A program made the translations under genes and the position numbers. From Puia dinghuensis (lineage in GTDB: Bacteria > Bacteroidota > Bacteroidia > Chitinophagales > Chitinophagaceae), in the NCBI RefSeq assembly GCF_014642875.1, contig NZ_BMJC01000001.1, positions 1,593,335 through 1,657,334 on the forward strand: a DNA stretch of 64,000 nucleotides, read 5' to 3'. Positions 27,152-34,785 of this stretch are shown piece by piece (position 1 is the first letter of the stretch; the number at the start of each line of letters is the position of its first letter). Under the pieces are notes generated by a model, which was given only the letters and a program-made list of their open reading frames with translations, was not told where the DNA came from and did no database searches.

Positions 27152-28137
27152 AAAAATTTTTTCCAGTAATAAAGCCAGTCGATCATTCTGCTCGTATATC
27201 CGTATTCGTTATCAAACCAGGCGATCAGCTTCACCTGCCGTCCCACCACCGAGGTAAGCGTCCCATCCACCACACAGGAATGCGTATCTCCCTTGATATC
27301 CAGCGACACCAGATCCTCTTCGGTGTAGTCGAGGATGCCCTTATACTCCTGCCTGGCCGCATTGAAAAAAAGCGCATTTATCTCACTCGCCGGCGTCGCC
27401 GTCTTCAATTGCACCGTGAAGTCGGCCATGGCCCCATTGGCAACCGGCACCCGCGTCGACACGGTGGCGATCTTATCCTTCAGAGCAGGCAGCAGTCTCT
27501 CCAGCGAGCCGGCAAGATCTATCTCCACCGGGATGATAGACTCTGCTGCGGCCCGGCCCCTGCGGTATTGCTTGTGGGGTGCATCCACCAGCTCCTGCCG
27601 GGAAGTATAAGAATGAAGGATATTTGCCTGCACAGATTCAATACCTATCTGATTCAGCAGATACAAAATATGCGTCGAACAATTGGTCATACAGCCACCG
27701 GGCGAAACAATGGCGGTGTCGGCGTTAAGCACATGCTGGTTGAACCCGTAGATCAACAGCGGTACATCCGGCGAACCCGTCGTAGACAACAACACCTTAC
27801 GCGCGCCCGCGGACAGATGAATGGCTGCCGCATCTCCCTTCGTAAACCGGCCCGAACACTCCAGCACGATGTCGATGTCAAGCGCCGCCCACGGCAGTTC
27901 CCGCGGGTCTTCCTGTCTGAACACAGCGATCTTCTTGTCCCCGACAGAAAGATGATCGTCCGCATAGCCCACCCGGTAAGGTAAAGTTCCGTAAACGGAA
28001 TCATACTTCAACAGGTAAGCAAGATTTTCCGGCTCCATAATATCGTTGACGGCGACAAGCTCGATGCCGCCCTCGTTTAATAGCCTCCGGCTCAGCAATC
28101 GCCCTATCCGCCCCATTCCGTTGATTGCAACGCGCAT
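27148..28137 (-). CDS. divergent glyceraldehyde-3-phosphate dehydrogenase-like protein
   Basis: NAD-dependent aldehyde-phosphate dehydrogenase fold, 329 aa, normal length. NGMGRIGR (Rossmann loop), Asp32 in VNDIMEP (NAD preference), LLKYDSVYG and RVPVANG identify the family. Catalytic Cys149 and His175 are present, but the loop reads SPGGCMTNCS instead of the near-universal SNASCTTNCL, and the later segment reads AESIIPVEID where ordinary enzymes have NIIPTTTGA. So this is likely a paralogue, perhaps with an altered substrate such as erythrose-4-phosphate, rather than the housekeeping enzyme. It leads a two-gene operon with the DUF5009 protein. Confidence 0.85.
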   Translation of the reverse strand: MRVAINGMGRIGRLLSRRLLNEGGIELVAVNDIMEPENLAYLLKYDSVYGTLPYRVGYADDHLSVGDKKIAVFRQEDPRELPWAALDIDIVLECSGRFTKGDAAAIHLSAGARKVLLSTTGSPDVPLLIYGFNQHVLNADTAIVSPGGCMTNCSTHILYLLNQIGIESVQANILHSYTSRQELVDAPHKQYRRGRAAAESIIPVEIDLAGSLERLLPALKDKIATVSTRVPVANGAMADFTVQLKTATPASEINALFFNAARQEYKGILDYTEEDLVSLDIKGDTHSCVVDGTLTSVVGRQVKLIAWFDNEYGYTSRMIDWLYYWKKFL

Positions 28138-28224
28138 GATAATGATTTATTTAGCTTTAAAAGTAGGAACAAATATACAGGTTAACATATACAGGCGTTT
28201 CAGGCATTTTTCCGAAATTTGCGC

Positions 28225-28680
28225 ATGTCTATACAACCTCCGACCCACATCCTCGTCATCGACGAGATACCGCTAATCGCTGTTGGACTCCATGAAACCT
28301 TCCGTTTCATTGATCCGGCAATCCGGGTGGAACACACCGAAAACGTCTTCACCGCCTTGTCGGCAAAATCGTTCGAAGCTGTCGACTGGCAGCTGATCAT
28401 CCTTGGCTCAACCGAAGAAAACACCCCCGGCAGCCTCCTGCTGCCCGCCGCCGAACTGAAAGCAAAATTTCCAGGCAGCCATCTCATGATCTACACCGGC
28501 ACCTATGACCCGCACATCATCGAAAAGATGAAGGAGACCGGCATCGACGCCTATGTCCACAAAGCAGAACCCGTCGACGAGATCCGCAAAGCCTACCAAT
28601 ACATAATGGCCGGCGAACCTTACATCTCCGGCATCTTCCACACCCTGTTCTTCGACTATCGCTATGGAGTAAAAAGGTAG
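28225..28680 (+). CDS. stand-alone receiver domain lacking the phosphoacceptor Asp
   Basis: A 151-aa protein consisting of one CheY/NarL-like receiver domain and no output domain. ILVIDEIPL gives the acidic pocket and AYVHKAEPVDEI supplies the conserved Lys. Where the phosphoacceptor Asp should end strand 3, the sequence reads WQLIILGS, so Gly replaces Asp. It is therefore probably a phosphorylation-independent pseudo-receiver that works by protein contact. The ATG at 28225 is preferred; TTG at 28219 is possible. It is divergent from the GAPDH-like gene and stands alone before the FadR regulator; no partner kinase is next to it. Confidence 0.8.
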   Translation: MSIQPPTHILVIDEIPLIAVGLHETFRFIDPAIRVEHTENVFTALSAKSFEAVDWQLIILGSTEENTPGSLLLPAAELKAKFPGSHLMIYTGTYDPHIIEKMKETGIDAYVHKAEPVDEIRKAYQYIMAGEPYISGIFHTLFFDYRYGVKR

Positions 28681-28770
28681 CCTCCCCAAATGCGCGCACG
28701 CGGCGCCACGAAAATTTCCCCGTTTTCTGAGCGGAATTTCCTACCTTCGGGAAAGTCATCAGATGATAGG

Positions 28771-29436
28771 ATGAGAAAGCCAACCACTCCCCTTCCACGT
28801 CACTCCCTCGCCGATGCCGTCGTCGGCAGGCTCCAGCAACAGCTGTCACTGGGCGTATACAAAGCAGGTGACAAATTACCCTCGGAGCCCGAACTGATGG
28901 CCGAATTCGGCGTTGGCCGCAGCACCATCAGGGAGGCCATTCGGATCCTGGCCAATACCGGGCTGGTAACCGTACGCCAGGGCTCCGGCACGATGGTGGA
29001 ACCCCAGCGGGGCATCGCCGAACCACTGCCGCAACGCCTGCGCCGCGCCGACGCCACCCACCTGGATGAAGTAAGACAACTGCTGGAAATGAAGATCGCC
29101 GAGAAAGCAGCCCTTCTCCGCACCCGCAGGGATATTACAAAAATGAAGGCATTGTTACAGGATAGGAACACCGCCGCACAGGCCGGAGATACGGAAGGGG
29201 CTATCAACAGCGATATCCGGTTCCATGTCGCCATGGCGGTCGCCGCCCGCAATGACATCCTGGCCGATTTGTATCGCTCCGTCGCCGAACAGATGGGCCG
29301 GCATTTCCACCAGACCTATCTGACAACCGATAGATTCATCGAGACGCAGCAGCTGCACGAACTCCTGCTGCAAAGTATTATCGACCAGGACCCTAAAAAA
29401 GCCTGGCAATACGCGGCAAAGATCACCGCAGGTTAA
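28771..29436 (+). CDS. FadR-type GntR-family transcription regulator
   Basis: DNA-binding repressor/activator, 221 aa. The N-terminal winged helix (about 8-75) contains GDKLPSEPELMAEFGVGRSTIREAI in pieces typical of GntR proteins, followed by VRQGSGTMV at the wing. An all-helical FCD ligand domain (about 95-215) follows. ATG at 28771 is preferred over 28690 because the upstream residues do not match the family and TACCTTCG (28742-28749) forms a likely -7 box between them. The MFS exporter begins 11 nt after the stop, so regulator and transporter probably form an operon. The ligand, often an organic acid, is unknown. Confidence 0.9.
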   Translation: MRKPTTPLPRHSLADAVVGRLQQQLSLGVYKAGDKLPSEPELMAEFGVGRSTIREAIRILANTGLVTVRQGSGTMVEPQRGIAEPLPQRLRRADATHLDEVRQLLEMKIAEKAALLRTRRDITKMKALLQDRNTAAQAGDTEGAINSDIRFHVAMAVAARNDILADLYRSVAEQMGRHFHQTYLTTDRFIETQQLHELLLQSIIDQDPKKAWQYAAKITAG

Positions 29437-29447
29437 ATGAATTTGAT

Positions 29448-30701
29448 ATGTCCAGCGCCACCACACCAAGACCAGTCACTACCACCGCCGATGCCAACAC
29501 CCAAAAGGATGCTGTCGTACAAAAGACCGTATTCTCTATCCTCCTCGCGATCAGCTTCTCGCATCTGCTCAACGACACGATGCAATCCCTCATCCCCTCA
29601 TCCTACCCGCTACTTAAAAAATCGCTCGGCCTGGACTTCAGCCAGGTAGGTCTCATCACCTTCTGTTTTCAGCTCACCGCTTCGCTCCTGCAACCCTTTG
29701 TCGGCCTCTACACCGACAAAAAACCACAACCCTATTCCCTCGCGGCCGGGATGTGCTTTACCCTGGCCGGCCTGATCCTGTTGTCAAGAGCAGGCACTTT
29801 CCCCCTCGTGCTGGTGGCGGTCGCCCTCGTAGGTATGGGCTCATCGATCTTCCACCCCGAAGCCTCCCGCCTGGCCTATCTGGCATCCGGCGGACGCCGG
29901 GGATTGGCTCAATCCATTTTCCAGCTGGGCGGCAACGCCGGCGCAGCCCTCGGCCCCCTGCTGGCCGCTCACATCGTTTCACCCTACGGCCAATCGAATA
30001 TTATTTGGTTCGGCTTCTTCGCCCTGGTAGGCATCGGTGTCCTCCTTCGGACAGGCGCCTGGTACAGCCACAATCTCGGCCAGCGCAAGAAAAAGGCCGC
30101 GACGACAATCACCGCATTACAACCGGGTATCTCCCGGGCAAGAGTAGCCGTTGCCCTTGTCATCCTGCTGGTGCTCATCTTCTCTAAATATTTTTACATG
30201 TCCAGCATGAGCAGCTATTATATGTTCTTTCTTATCGACAAATTTCACGTGTCGGAGAAGAGCGCGCAGATGCTGCTCTTCGTCTTTCTGGGTTCTGTGG
30301 CAGCCGGCACCTTCATCGGAGGCCCTATTGGCGATCGCATCGGTCGTAAATATGTCATCTGGTTCTCTATCCTGGGCGTGGCCCCCTTCACTCTCGCGCT
30401 GCCCTACGCCAACCTCTTCTGGACTGCCGTACTCTCTGTCTTCATCGGACTCATCCTCGCCTCCGCCTTCTCCGCCATCCTCGTCTATGCCCAGGAACTC
30501 CTACCGGGAAAAGTAGGCCTCATCTCCGGGCTGTTCTTCGGCCTGGCCTTTGGTATGGGCGGCATCGGCGCCGCCGTCCTGGGCCGCCTCGCCGACAGGA
30601 CAAGCATCCAGCATGTATTCCATCTCTGCTCCTTCCTGCCCATCCTGGGCCTGCTCACCGCCTTCATCCCCGACACCCGCACCCAAACCCCCAAAAACTA
30701 A
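29448..30701 (+). CDS. MFS transporter, fosmidomycin-resistance (FSR) branch
   Basis: Twelve-span major facilitator protein, 417 aa. ISFSHLLNDTMQSLIPSSYP, LGLDFSQVGLITFCFQ and SIFHPEASRLAYLASGGRRG are typical of the Fsr group, whose characterised members export fosmidomycin. Physiological substrates are mostly unknown. It follows the FadR-type regulator by 11 nt. The last codons and stop are included in a 29-nt direct repeat that recurs 48 nt downstream (30729-30757). That is a sign of a small tandem duplication of the gene's 3' end. Confidence 0.88.
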   Translation: MSSATTPRPVTTTADANTQKDAVVQKTVFSILLAISFSHLLNDTMQSLIPSSYPLLKKSLGLDFSQVGLITFCFQLTASLLQPFVGLYTDKKPQPYSLAAGMCFTLAGLILLSRAGTFPLVLVAVALVGMGSSIFHPEASRLAYLASGGRRGLAQSIFQLGGNAGAALGPLLAAHIVSPYGQSNIIWFGFFALVGIGVLLRTGAWYSHNLGQRKKKAATTITALQPGISRARVAVALVILLVLIFSKYFYMSSMSSYYMFFLIDKFHVSEKSAQMLLFVFLGSVAAGTFIGGPIGDRIGRKYVIWFSILGVAPFTLALPYANLFWTAVLSVFIGLILASAFSAILVYAQELLPGKVGLISGLFFGLAFGMGGIGAAVLGRLADRTSIQHVFHLCSFLPILGLLTAFIPDTRTQTPKN

Positions 30702-30757
30702 AAAGAGCCTCCGACCGTCTGGTCGAAGACCCAAACCCCCAAAAACTAAAAAGGGCC
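30681..30757 (+). repeat. tandem duplication of gene end (period 48 nt)
   Basis: A 29-nt unit at 30681-30709 recurs at 30729-30757 with one mismatch. The first copy carries the last residues of the transporter (TQTPKN) and its stop. Each copy is followed by its own hairpin: CGACC-GTCT-GGTCG (30712-30725) and AAAGGGCC-ACG-GGCCCTTT (30750-30768). The second may be a weak terminator. GGTC-GAA-GACC (30721-30731) overlaps the first, recalling the twin-hairpin repeat. Confidence 0.75.
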
Positions 30758-30771
30758 ACGGGCCCTTTGGC

Positions 30772-30808
30772 GCAAAACAAAACCGGACCCGCCAGCGGCA
30801 GATCCGGT
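30772..30808 (-). terminator. intrinsic terminator of the small lipoprotein gene
   Basis: On the minus strand, ACCGGA (30808-30803) pairs with TCCGGT (30787-30782), with an inner CCGC/GCGG stem, and is followed by TTTTGTTTTG (30781-30772). It lies 22 nt past the stop at 30831. Confidence 0.7.
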
Positions 30809-30830
30809 CTATAACTTGCCTATAAAAAAC

Positions 30831-31034
30831 TTATTTCTTCGTAGCGGTATCTTTCTTGGTAGTATCAGCAGCCATCTTCGAAGTGTCAGCAGCCATCTTG
30901 GAGCTGTCTGCGCCCATCTTGGAAGAATCAGCCATCTTGGTTGCGGAAGAATCAGTTGCCTTAGCTTCAGAACCTGAGTTGTTACAAGCTACTGCGAAAG
31001 CGGCGATCGCGGCTACAAAAAAGAACTTTTTCAT
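30831..31034 (-). CDS. small lipoprotein with tandem KMxADSS repeats
   Basis: A 67-aa exported peptide of unknown function. The first 17 residues (MKKFFFVAAIAAFAVAC) form a lipoprotein signal with Cys17. The mature part is of very low complexity: KMADSS, KMGADSS, KMAADTS, KMAADTT in tandem, ending in KKDTATKK. Lys- and Asp-rich heptads of this type could form an extended or amphipathic spacer. A terminator follows it at once. It is transcribed away from the ECF sigma gene, and their shared upstream region contains repeats. Such short repeat lipoproteins are common in Chitinophagaceae; none has a role I can name. Confidence 0.75.
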   Translation of the reverse strand: MKKFFFVAAIAAFAVACNNSGSEAKATDSSATKMADSSKMGADSSKMAADTSKMAADTTKKDTATKK

Positions 31035-31212
31035 TGATTTTTTTTTTACGTTAACGTTAATTGAATGGTTTCGAGTTTAATACTAGCGTCTCCAAAAAGT
31101 AACCCACACAAATCAATGTTTTTTACATATTAATTATACTAATACGTATACGCTGGCTTTTGAACGCCAAAAACGCTTTTTTTGAATTATTTCCCATTCC
31201 TTTGGGTTACGA
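31035..31212. promoter_or_regulatory. divergent upstream region of lipoprotein and ECF sigma genes
   Basis: Just before the sigma gene, TTTGGGTTA (31201-31209) and TTTGGGTATTA (31221-31231) form a direct repeat with a 20-nt period; GTAACCC near 31101 is the complement of the first. The palindrome ACGTTAACGT lies near 31048-31057, upstream of the lipoprotein. Autoregulatory sigma sites or an operator are plausible; nothing proves it. Confidence 0.4.
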
Positions 31213-31803
31213 ATGGTTAATTTGGGTATTAAATATAGCACAAGCGTGAGGACAGAGACCAACGAACAAAAGTTACTCGAAGGACTGGCACACAACGACC
31301 GTAAGGCCATAGAAGCCATCTACAAGCAGCACTATAATATGGTGCAGTCCCTGATACTCAGCAACAACGGCTATCCTGAAGATGCCCGTGACATTTTCCA
31401 GGAAGCCATGATCGTTCTGTACGAAAAAGCAAGATCCGGCTCTTTCGAATTGAACAGTCAGCTCAAGACCTACCTCTATTCCGTATGCCGAAGGCTCTGG
31501 CTCAAACGCCTGAACCAACAACAAAGATTCTCCTCGGAAGTGGAGAACCTGGAAGAAACCGTACCTGTGGAAGAAGAATTGGAGCGCCACGAACAACGCA
31601 ACCAAGACTTCCAGGTCATGGAACAATCCCTGAAAAACCTCGGCGAACCCTGTAAAAGCCTTTTAGAGGCCTACTATCTGGAAAAGAAGAGCATGATCGA
31701 TATAGCCACGGATTTTGGCTATACCAACGCGGACAACGCAAAGAACCAGAAATACAAATGCCTGATGCGATTGAAAAAGATCTTTAATTTGACCAAAAAA
31801 TAA
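31213..31803 (+). CDS. ECF sigma factor (sigma-70 family)
   Basis: Extracytoplasmic-function sigma factor, 196 aa. Region 2 spans about 20-95, with AIYKQHYNMVQSLILSNNGYPEDARDIFQEAMIVLYEKA recognisable in part (DARDIFQEA is the -10 binding helix). Region 4 spans about 130-190, its helix-turn-helix reading SMIDIATDFGYTNADNAKNQ. ATG at 31213 is used; GTG at 31246 is an alternative that would trim eleven residues. The next gene begins 9 nt later and encodes a membrane protein with an anti-sigma-like head, so regulation by that protein is likely. Confidence 0.9.
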   Translation: MVNLGIKYSTSVRTETNEQKLLEGLAHNDRKAIEAIYKQHYNMVQSLILSNNGYPEDARDIFQEAMIVLYEKARSGSFELNSQLKTYLYSVCRRLWLKRLNQQQRFSSEVENLEETVPVEEELERHEQRNQDFQVMEQSLKNLGEPCKSLLEAYYLEKKSMIDIATDFGYTNADNAKNQKYKCLMRLKKIFNLTKK

Positions 31804-31812
31804 GTGAGTAAG

Positions 31813-32913
31813 ATGCAAGATGCTGCCCTATTAGATGCCGTCGAACGTTACCTCCGGGGTGAAATGCTCCCCGAAGAAAAACAGTTCTTCGAACATATCC
31901 GGCAAACAAACCCGGAAGTCGATGCGCTGGTGGTCGAACACGCTGCGTTTCTGAACCAGCTCACCCAATACGGCGAGACCCGCCAGCTGAAAACACAACT
32001 CAACGAGGTACACCAGCAACTGTCCCGTGAAGGCCATATCGACCCGCCTCCCGCCAGCGCCAAAGTGGTGATGCTCTGGAAGAAATACAAGCGCACCGTC
32101 TTCGTTGCCGCCTCCATCGCCGGCATCACCGCCCTCTTTATCAGCGGGCTCATCTCCCTCGTTACACCAAAGGTCAGCCAGTCGAGTATCGACCAGTTAA
32201 GCCGCCAGCTCAACGATCAGGCGCGAAAACTGAAAACGGTAGACACCAAACTGGACAACGCCGTGGCCGCGACCACTACCTTCACCCGCGGGGGCACCGG
32301 TTTTCTCATAGATGGTAAGGGCTACCTGCTCACCAACGCACACGTCGTAAAGAATGCCACTATCGTCGAAGTACAAAACACCCTCGGCGCCTACCAGGCC
32401 CGCATCATCCAGCTCGACCACCAGGCCGATCTGGCCCTGCTAAAGATAGAGGACACCTCCTATCATGCCTTCAACGGCCTGCCCTACGGTATCAGCAAGG
32501 CGAGCGCCGATCTCGGTGAAGATGTCTTTACCCTTGGCTACCCCCGGCCCGATATCGTTTATGGCAAAGGATATTGCAGCGCCGAAACGGGCTACCAGGG
32601 CGACACCACCGCCTTCCAGCTCACCATCGCCGCCAACCCCGGTAATAGTGGTACACCCGTTCTCAACAACGACGGGGAAGTAATCGGAGTCGTCACCTCC
32701 AGCCAGCAAAACGCCCAGGGCATGGTCTTCGCCGTCCGTTCGAAGAACATCTTCAACGCCCTCGACGCCATGAAAGCCGATAGCACCCTGCAAAAGACGG
32801 ATACCACCCTCAGCACCCTGAAGATCCCGGTCAATTCCTCCCTTAAAGGAATGGATCGCAAACAACAGATCAAACGCATCCGCGACTACATCTTCATCGT
32901 CAAATCTAACTAA
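31813..32913 (+). CDS. membrane-anchored trypsin-like (S1C) protease with anti-sigma-like N-terminus
   Basis: A 366-aa protein with three parts. Residues 1-90 form a helical cytosolic head (AVERYLRGEMLPEEKQFFEHI) like the N-terminus of anti-sigma factors, without zinc-binding Cys. One membrane helix spans about 96-117. After a coiled linker, a periplasmic HtrA/DegP-type protease domain (about 150-320) carries the intact triad His177 (TNAHVV), Asp206 (HQADLALL) and Ser279 (NPGNSG). There is no PDZ domain; the tail (KQQIKRIRDYIF) is basic. It follows the ECF sigma factor by 9 nt. GTG at 31804 is another possible start. The anti-sigma reading of the head is inference from position and pattern. 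Confidence 0.85.
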   Translation: MQDAALLDAVERYLRGEMLPEEKQFFEHIRQTNPEVDALVVEHAAFLNQLTQYGETRQLKTQLNEVHQQLSREGHIDPPPASAKVVMLWKKYKRTVFVAASIAGITALFISGLISLVTPKVSQSSIDQLSRQLNDQARKLKTVDTKLDNAVAATTTFTRGGTGFLIDGKGYLLTNAHVVKNATIVEVQNTLGAYQARIIQLDHQADLALLKIEDTSYHAFNGLPYGISKASADLGEDVFTLGYPRPDIVYGKGYCSAETGYQGDTTAFQLTIAANPGNSGTPVLNNDGEVIGVVTSSQQNAQGMVFAVRSKNIFNALDAMKADSTLQKTDTTLSTLKIPVNSSLKGMDRKQQIKRIRDYIFIVKSN

Positions 32914-32943
32914 GTAAAAGGCCCACTACCGTGGGCCTTTTAC
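32914..32943. terminator. bidirectional intrinsic terminator
   Basis: A perfect 13-bp stem, GTAAAAGGCCCAC (32914-32926) / GTGGGCCTTTTAC (32931-32943), with loop TACC lies between convergent genes (stops at 32913 and 32948). A and T runs on both sides let it serve both strands. Confidence 0.9.
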
Positions 32944-32947
32944 ATTT

Positions 32948-33847
32948 TTATTTCCACAAATTCGAAGGATACTCCCCCTTCGCGATCAACGCATTTAAAC
33001 TCGCCTGCACCTCCGGCGCATCCTCCTTATACGTCACTCCAAACCATTTCGCACCGGTGGGGATCACCTTTATACTCCCCTTCCCTTCCTTGATGAATTT
33101 GTCCCCAATGATCGGAATAAAAAACTCCGCTTTCGGATTCGACCCCTGCTCCGCTAAAAACTCCTTGAATATTTTCTCCGTATACGCAAAAACCGAAGGA
33201 TCGAAAGCCCAGAAATTCATAGAAACCTTCGAATCATAAGGTACCTCAAATTTTTTATCGCCTTCCTCATATGTGATCTTTCCGTCTTTCTCATAGATCT
33301 TCGTCCGCTCAGCAATCGACACCAGGTTGCCAGCTGCATCCACCTGGCAAACCCCACGGCTCACCGTCCCATTATCGGACAGCGTCTTGGCCAATTCATA
33401 CCCGATGATACAATATACATTGGGGCTCACAGGTCCCGTCAGAAAGGCATAAGCCTTTTCAAACGAATCACGGCCATAAAAATCATCCGCATTGATCACC
33501 GCAAAAGGCTCCTTTATCGCGTCTCTCGCACACAATACGGCATGGGCCGTACCCCAGGGCTTCGACCGATCGGCCGGCACCGGAAAATCACCCGTAAAAG
33601 AATGCAGATCCTGGTAGACATAGTCTATCGCGACCTTCCCCTTCAATTTCGGCTCGAAAATATTCTTGAAATCCTCCGCAAAATCCTTCCGGATAATGAA
33701 CACTACCTTTGTAAACCCCGCACGGATGGCATCATATATGGAATAATCCATTATTGTCTCTCCACTGGGGCCAAAGCCCTGAATTTGTTTCATACTCCCA
33801 TATCGGGAAGCCATACCGGCAGCTAAGATCAAAAGGGTTGGTTGCAT
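32948..33847 (-). CDS. sugar-phosphate nucleotidyltransferase-like protein
   Basis: NTP-transferase fold protein, 299 aa. The start at 33847 (MQPTLLILAAGM) begins the nucleotide-binding strand directly; a longer frame reaches 33886 but overlaps the neighbouring promoter. LAAGMASRYGSMKQIQGFGPSGETIMDYSI is the family's N-terminal signature (written here as its two halves: LAAGMASRYGSMKQ and GPSGETIMDYSI). VINADDFYG marks the metal-binding Asp pair. The sugar phosphate cannot be deduced. It is divergent from the PLP-dependent deaminase gene, 43 nt apart, with TATTTTCG (complement of 33873-33880) as a possible -7 box. Confidence 0.85.
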   Translation of the reverse strand: MQPTLLILAAGMASRYGSMKQIQGFGPSGETIMDYSIYDAIRAGFTKVVFIIRKDFAEDFKNIFEPKLKGKVAIDYVYQDLHSFTGDFPVPADRSKPWGTAHAVLCARDAIKEPFAVINADDFYGRDSFEKAYAFLTGPVSPNVYCIIGYELAKTLSDNGTVSRGVCQVDAAGNLVSIAERTKIYEKDGKITYEEGDKKFEVPYDSKVSMNFWAFDPSVFAYTEKIFKEFLAEQGSNPKAEFFIPIIGDKFIKEGKGSIKVIPTGAKWFGVTYKEDAPEVQASLNALIAKGEYPSNLWK

Positions 33848-33890
33848 TACTAGTATTTTTATATTTATGACACGAAAATAAAACATTACA

Positions 33891-34757
33891 GTGAATCATC
33901 AAGCATCCCTGATACAACGATTGCAGCTTCCGGCATTCACTGCTTCGCAAATCCATGTGGATGTCATGCGGCTGGATCAACTACACCCCATCGTATCAGG
34001 GAACAAATGGTTCAAGCTGCAAAAACATCTCGCCCTCGCTTCCCCCGGCCGGCCCATTCTCACCTTTGGCGGCGCATGGTCGAATCATCTTGTCGCAACC
34101 GCCTATGCCGCAAAACAAGCCGGCTTCCCCGCCATCGGCATCATCCGCGGTGAACAACCTTCATCCCCTTCCGCTACATTGACGGACGCTGCCGCCTATG
34201 GCATGCAACTGGAATTCGTCTCCCGCGAACAATACGGCCAAAAAGAAAACCCCACTTTTCTGCAACAGCTGACACACCGCTATCCCGGCGCTTATATCAT
34301 CCCGGAAGGCGGTGGCGGCATCCCAGGCATCACCGGCAGCCAGGACATCCTCCAACTCGCCGACACCACCGCCTACACCCACATCTGCTGCGCCATCGGC
34401 ACAGGCACTACTTTCCTTGGCCTCCACCGCGCTTCGACCCCGCAGCAGACGATCATCGGCGTCCCTGTCCTCAAAGGTTTCGACACCTCGTCGTTGTCGG
34501 GTCCCCGCACACTGTTCCTACCTCAATATCACTTTGGCGGCTACGGCCGGCACCCACAGATCCTCCTCGACTTTATGAATGACTTCCATCGCGATACCGG
34601 CATCCCCACCGATATCGTTTATACCGGCAAATTATTCTATGCCATCCGGGAAAGCATCCGCCAACATCTCTTCCATGCCCATTCCCGTTTATTGATCATC
34701 CACAGCGGCGGACTGCAAGGCAACCGTTCGCTCCCACCCCGAAAATTGGATTTTTAG
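33891..34757 (+). CDS. PLP-dependent ACC deaminase / D-cysteine desulfhydrase family protein
   Basis: Fold type II PLP enzyme, 288 aa, slightly short for the family. The PLP-binding Lys is in IVSGNKWFKL (about residues 36-45), followed by LTFGGAWSNHLVATAYAAK, the usual substrate-loop stretch. The start is GTG at 33891; no ATG fits upstream. Relatives act on 1-aminocyclopropane-1-carboxylate or D-cysteine; annotation in Bacteroidota rarely separates these. TATATTTA (33860-33867) may be its -7 box. Confidence 0.88.
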   Translation: MNHQASLIQRLQLPAFTASQIHVDVMRLDQLHPIVSGNKWFKLQKHLALASPGRPILTFGGAWSNHLVATAYAAKQAGFPAIGIIRGEQPSSPSATLTDAAAYGMQLEFVSREQYGQKENPTFLQQLTHRYPGAYIIPEGGGGIPGITGSQDILQLADTTAYTHICCAIGTGTTFLGLHRASTPQQTIIGVPVLKGFDTSSLSGPRTLFLPQYHFGGYGRHPQILLDFMNDFHRDTGIPTDIVYTGKLFYAIRESIRQHLFHAHSRLLIIHSGGLQGNRSLPPRKLDF

Positions 34758-34785
34758 GCCCGGAATTTGTACCTTCACACAACCT

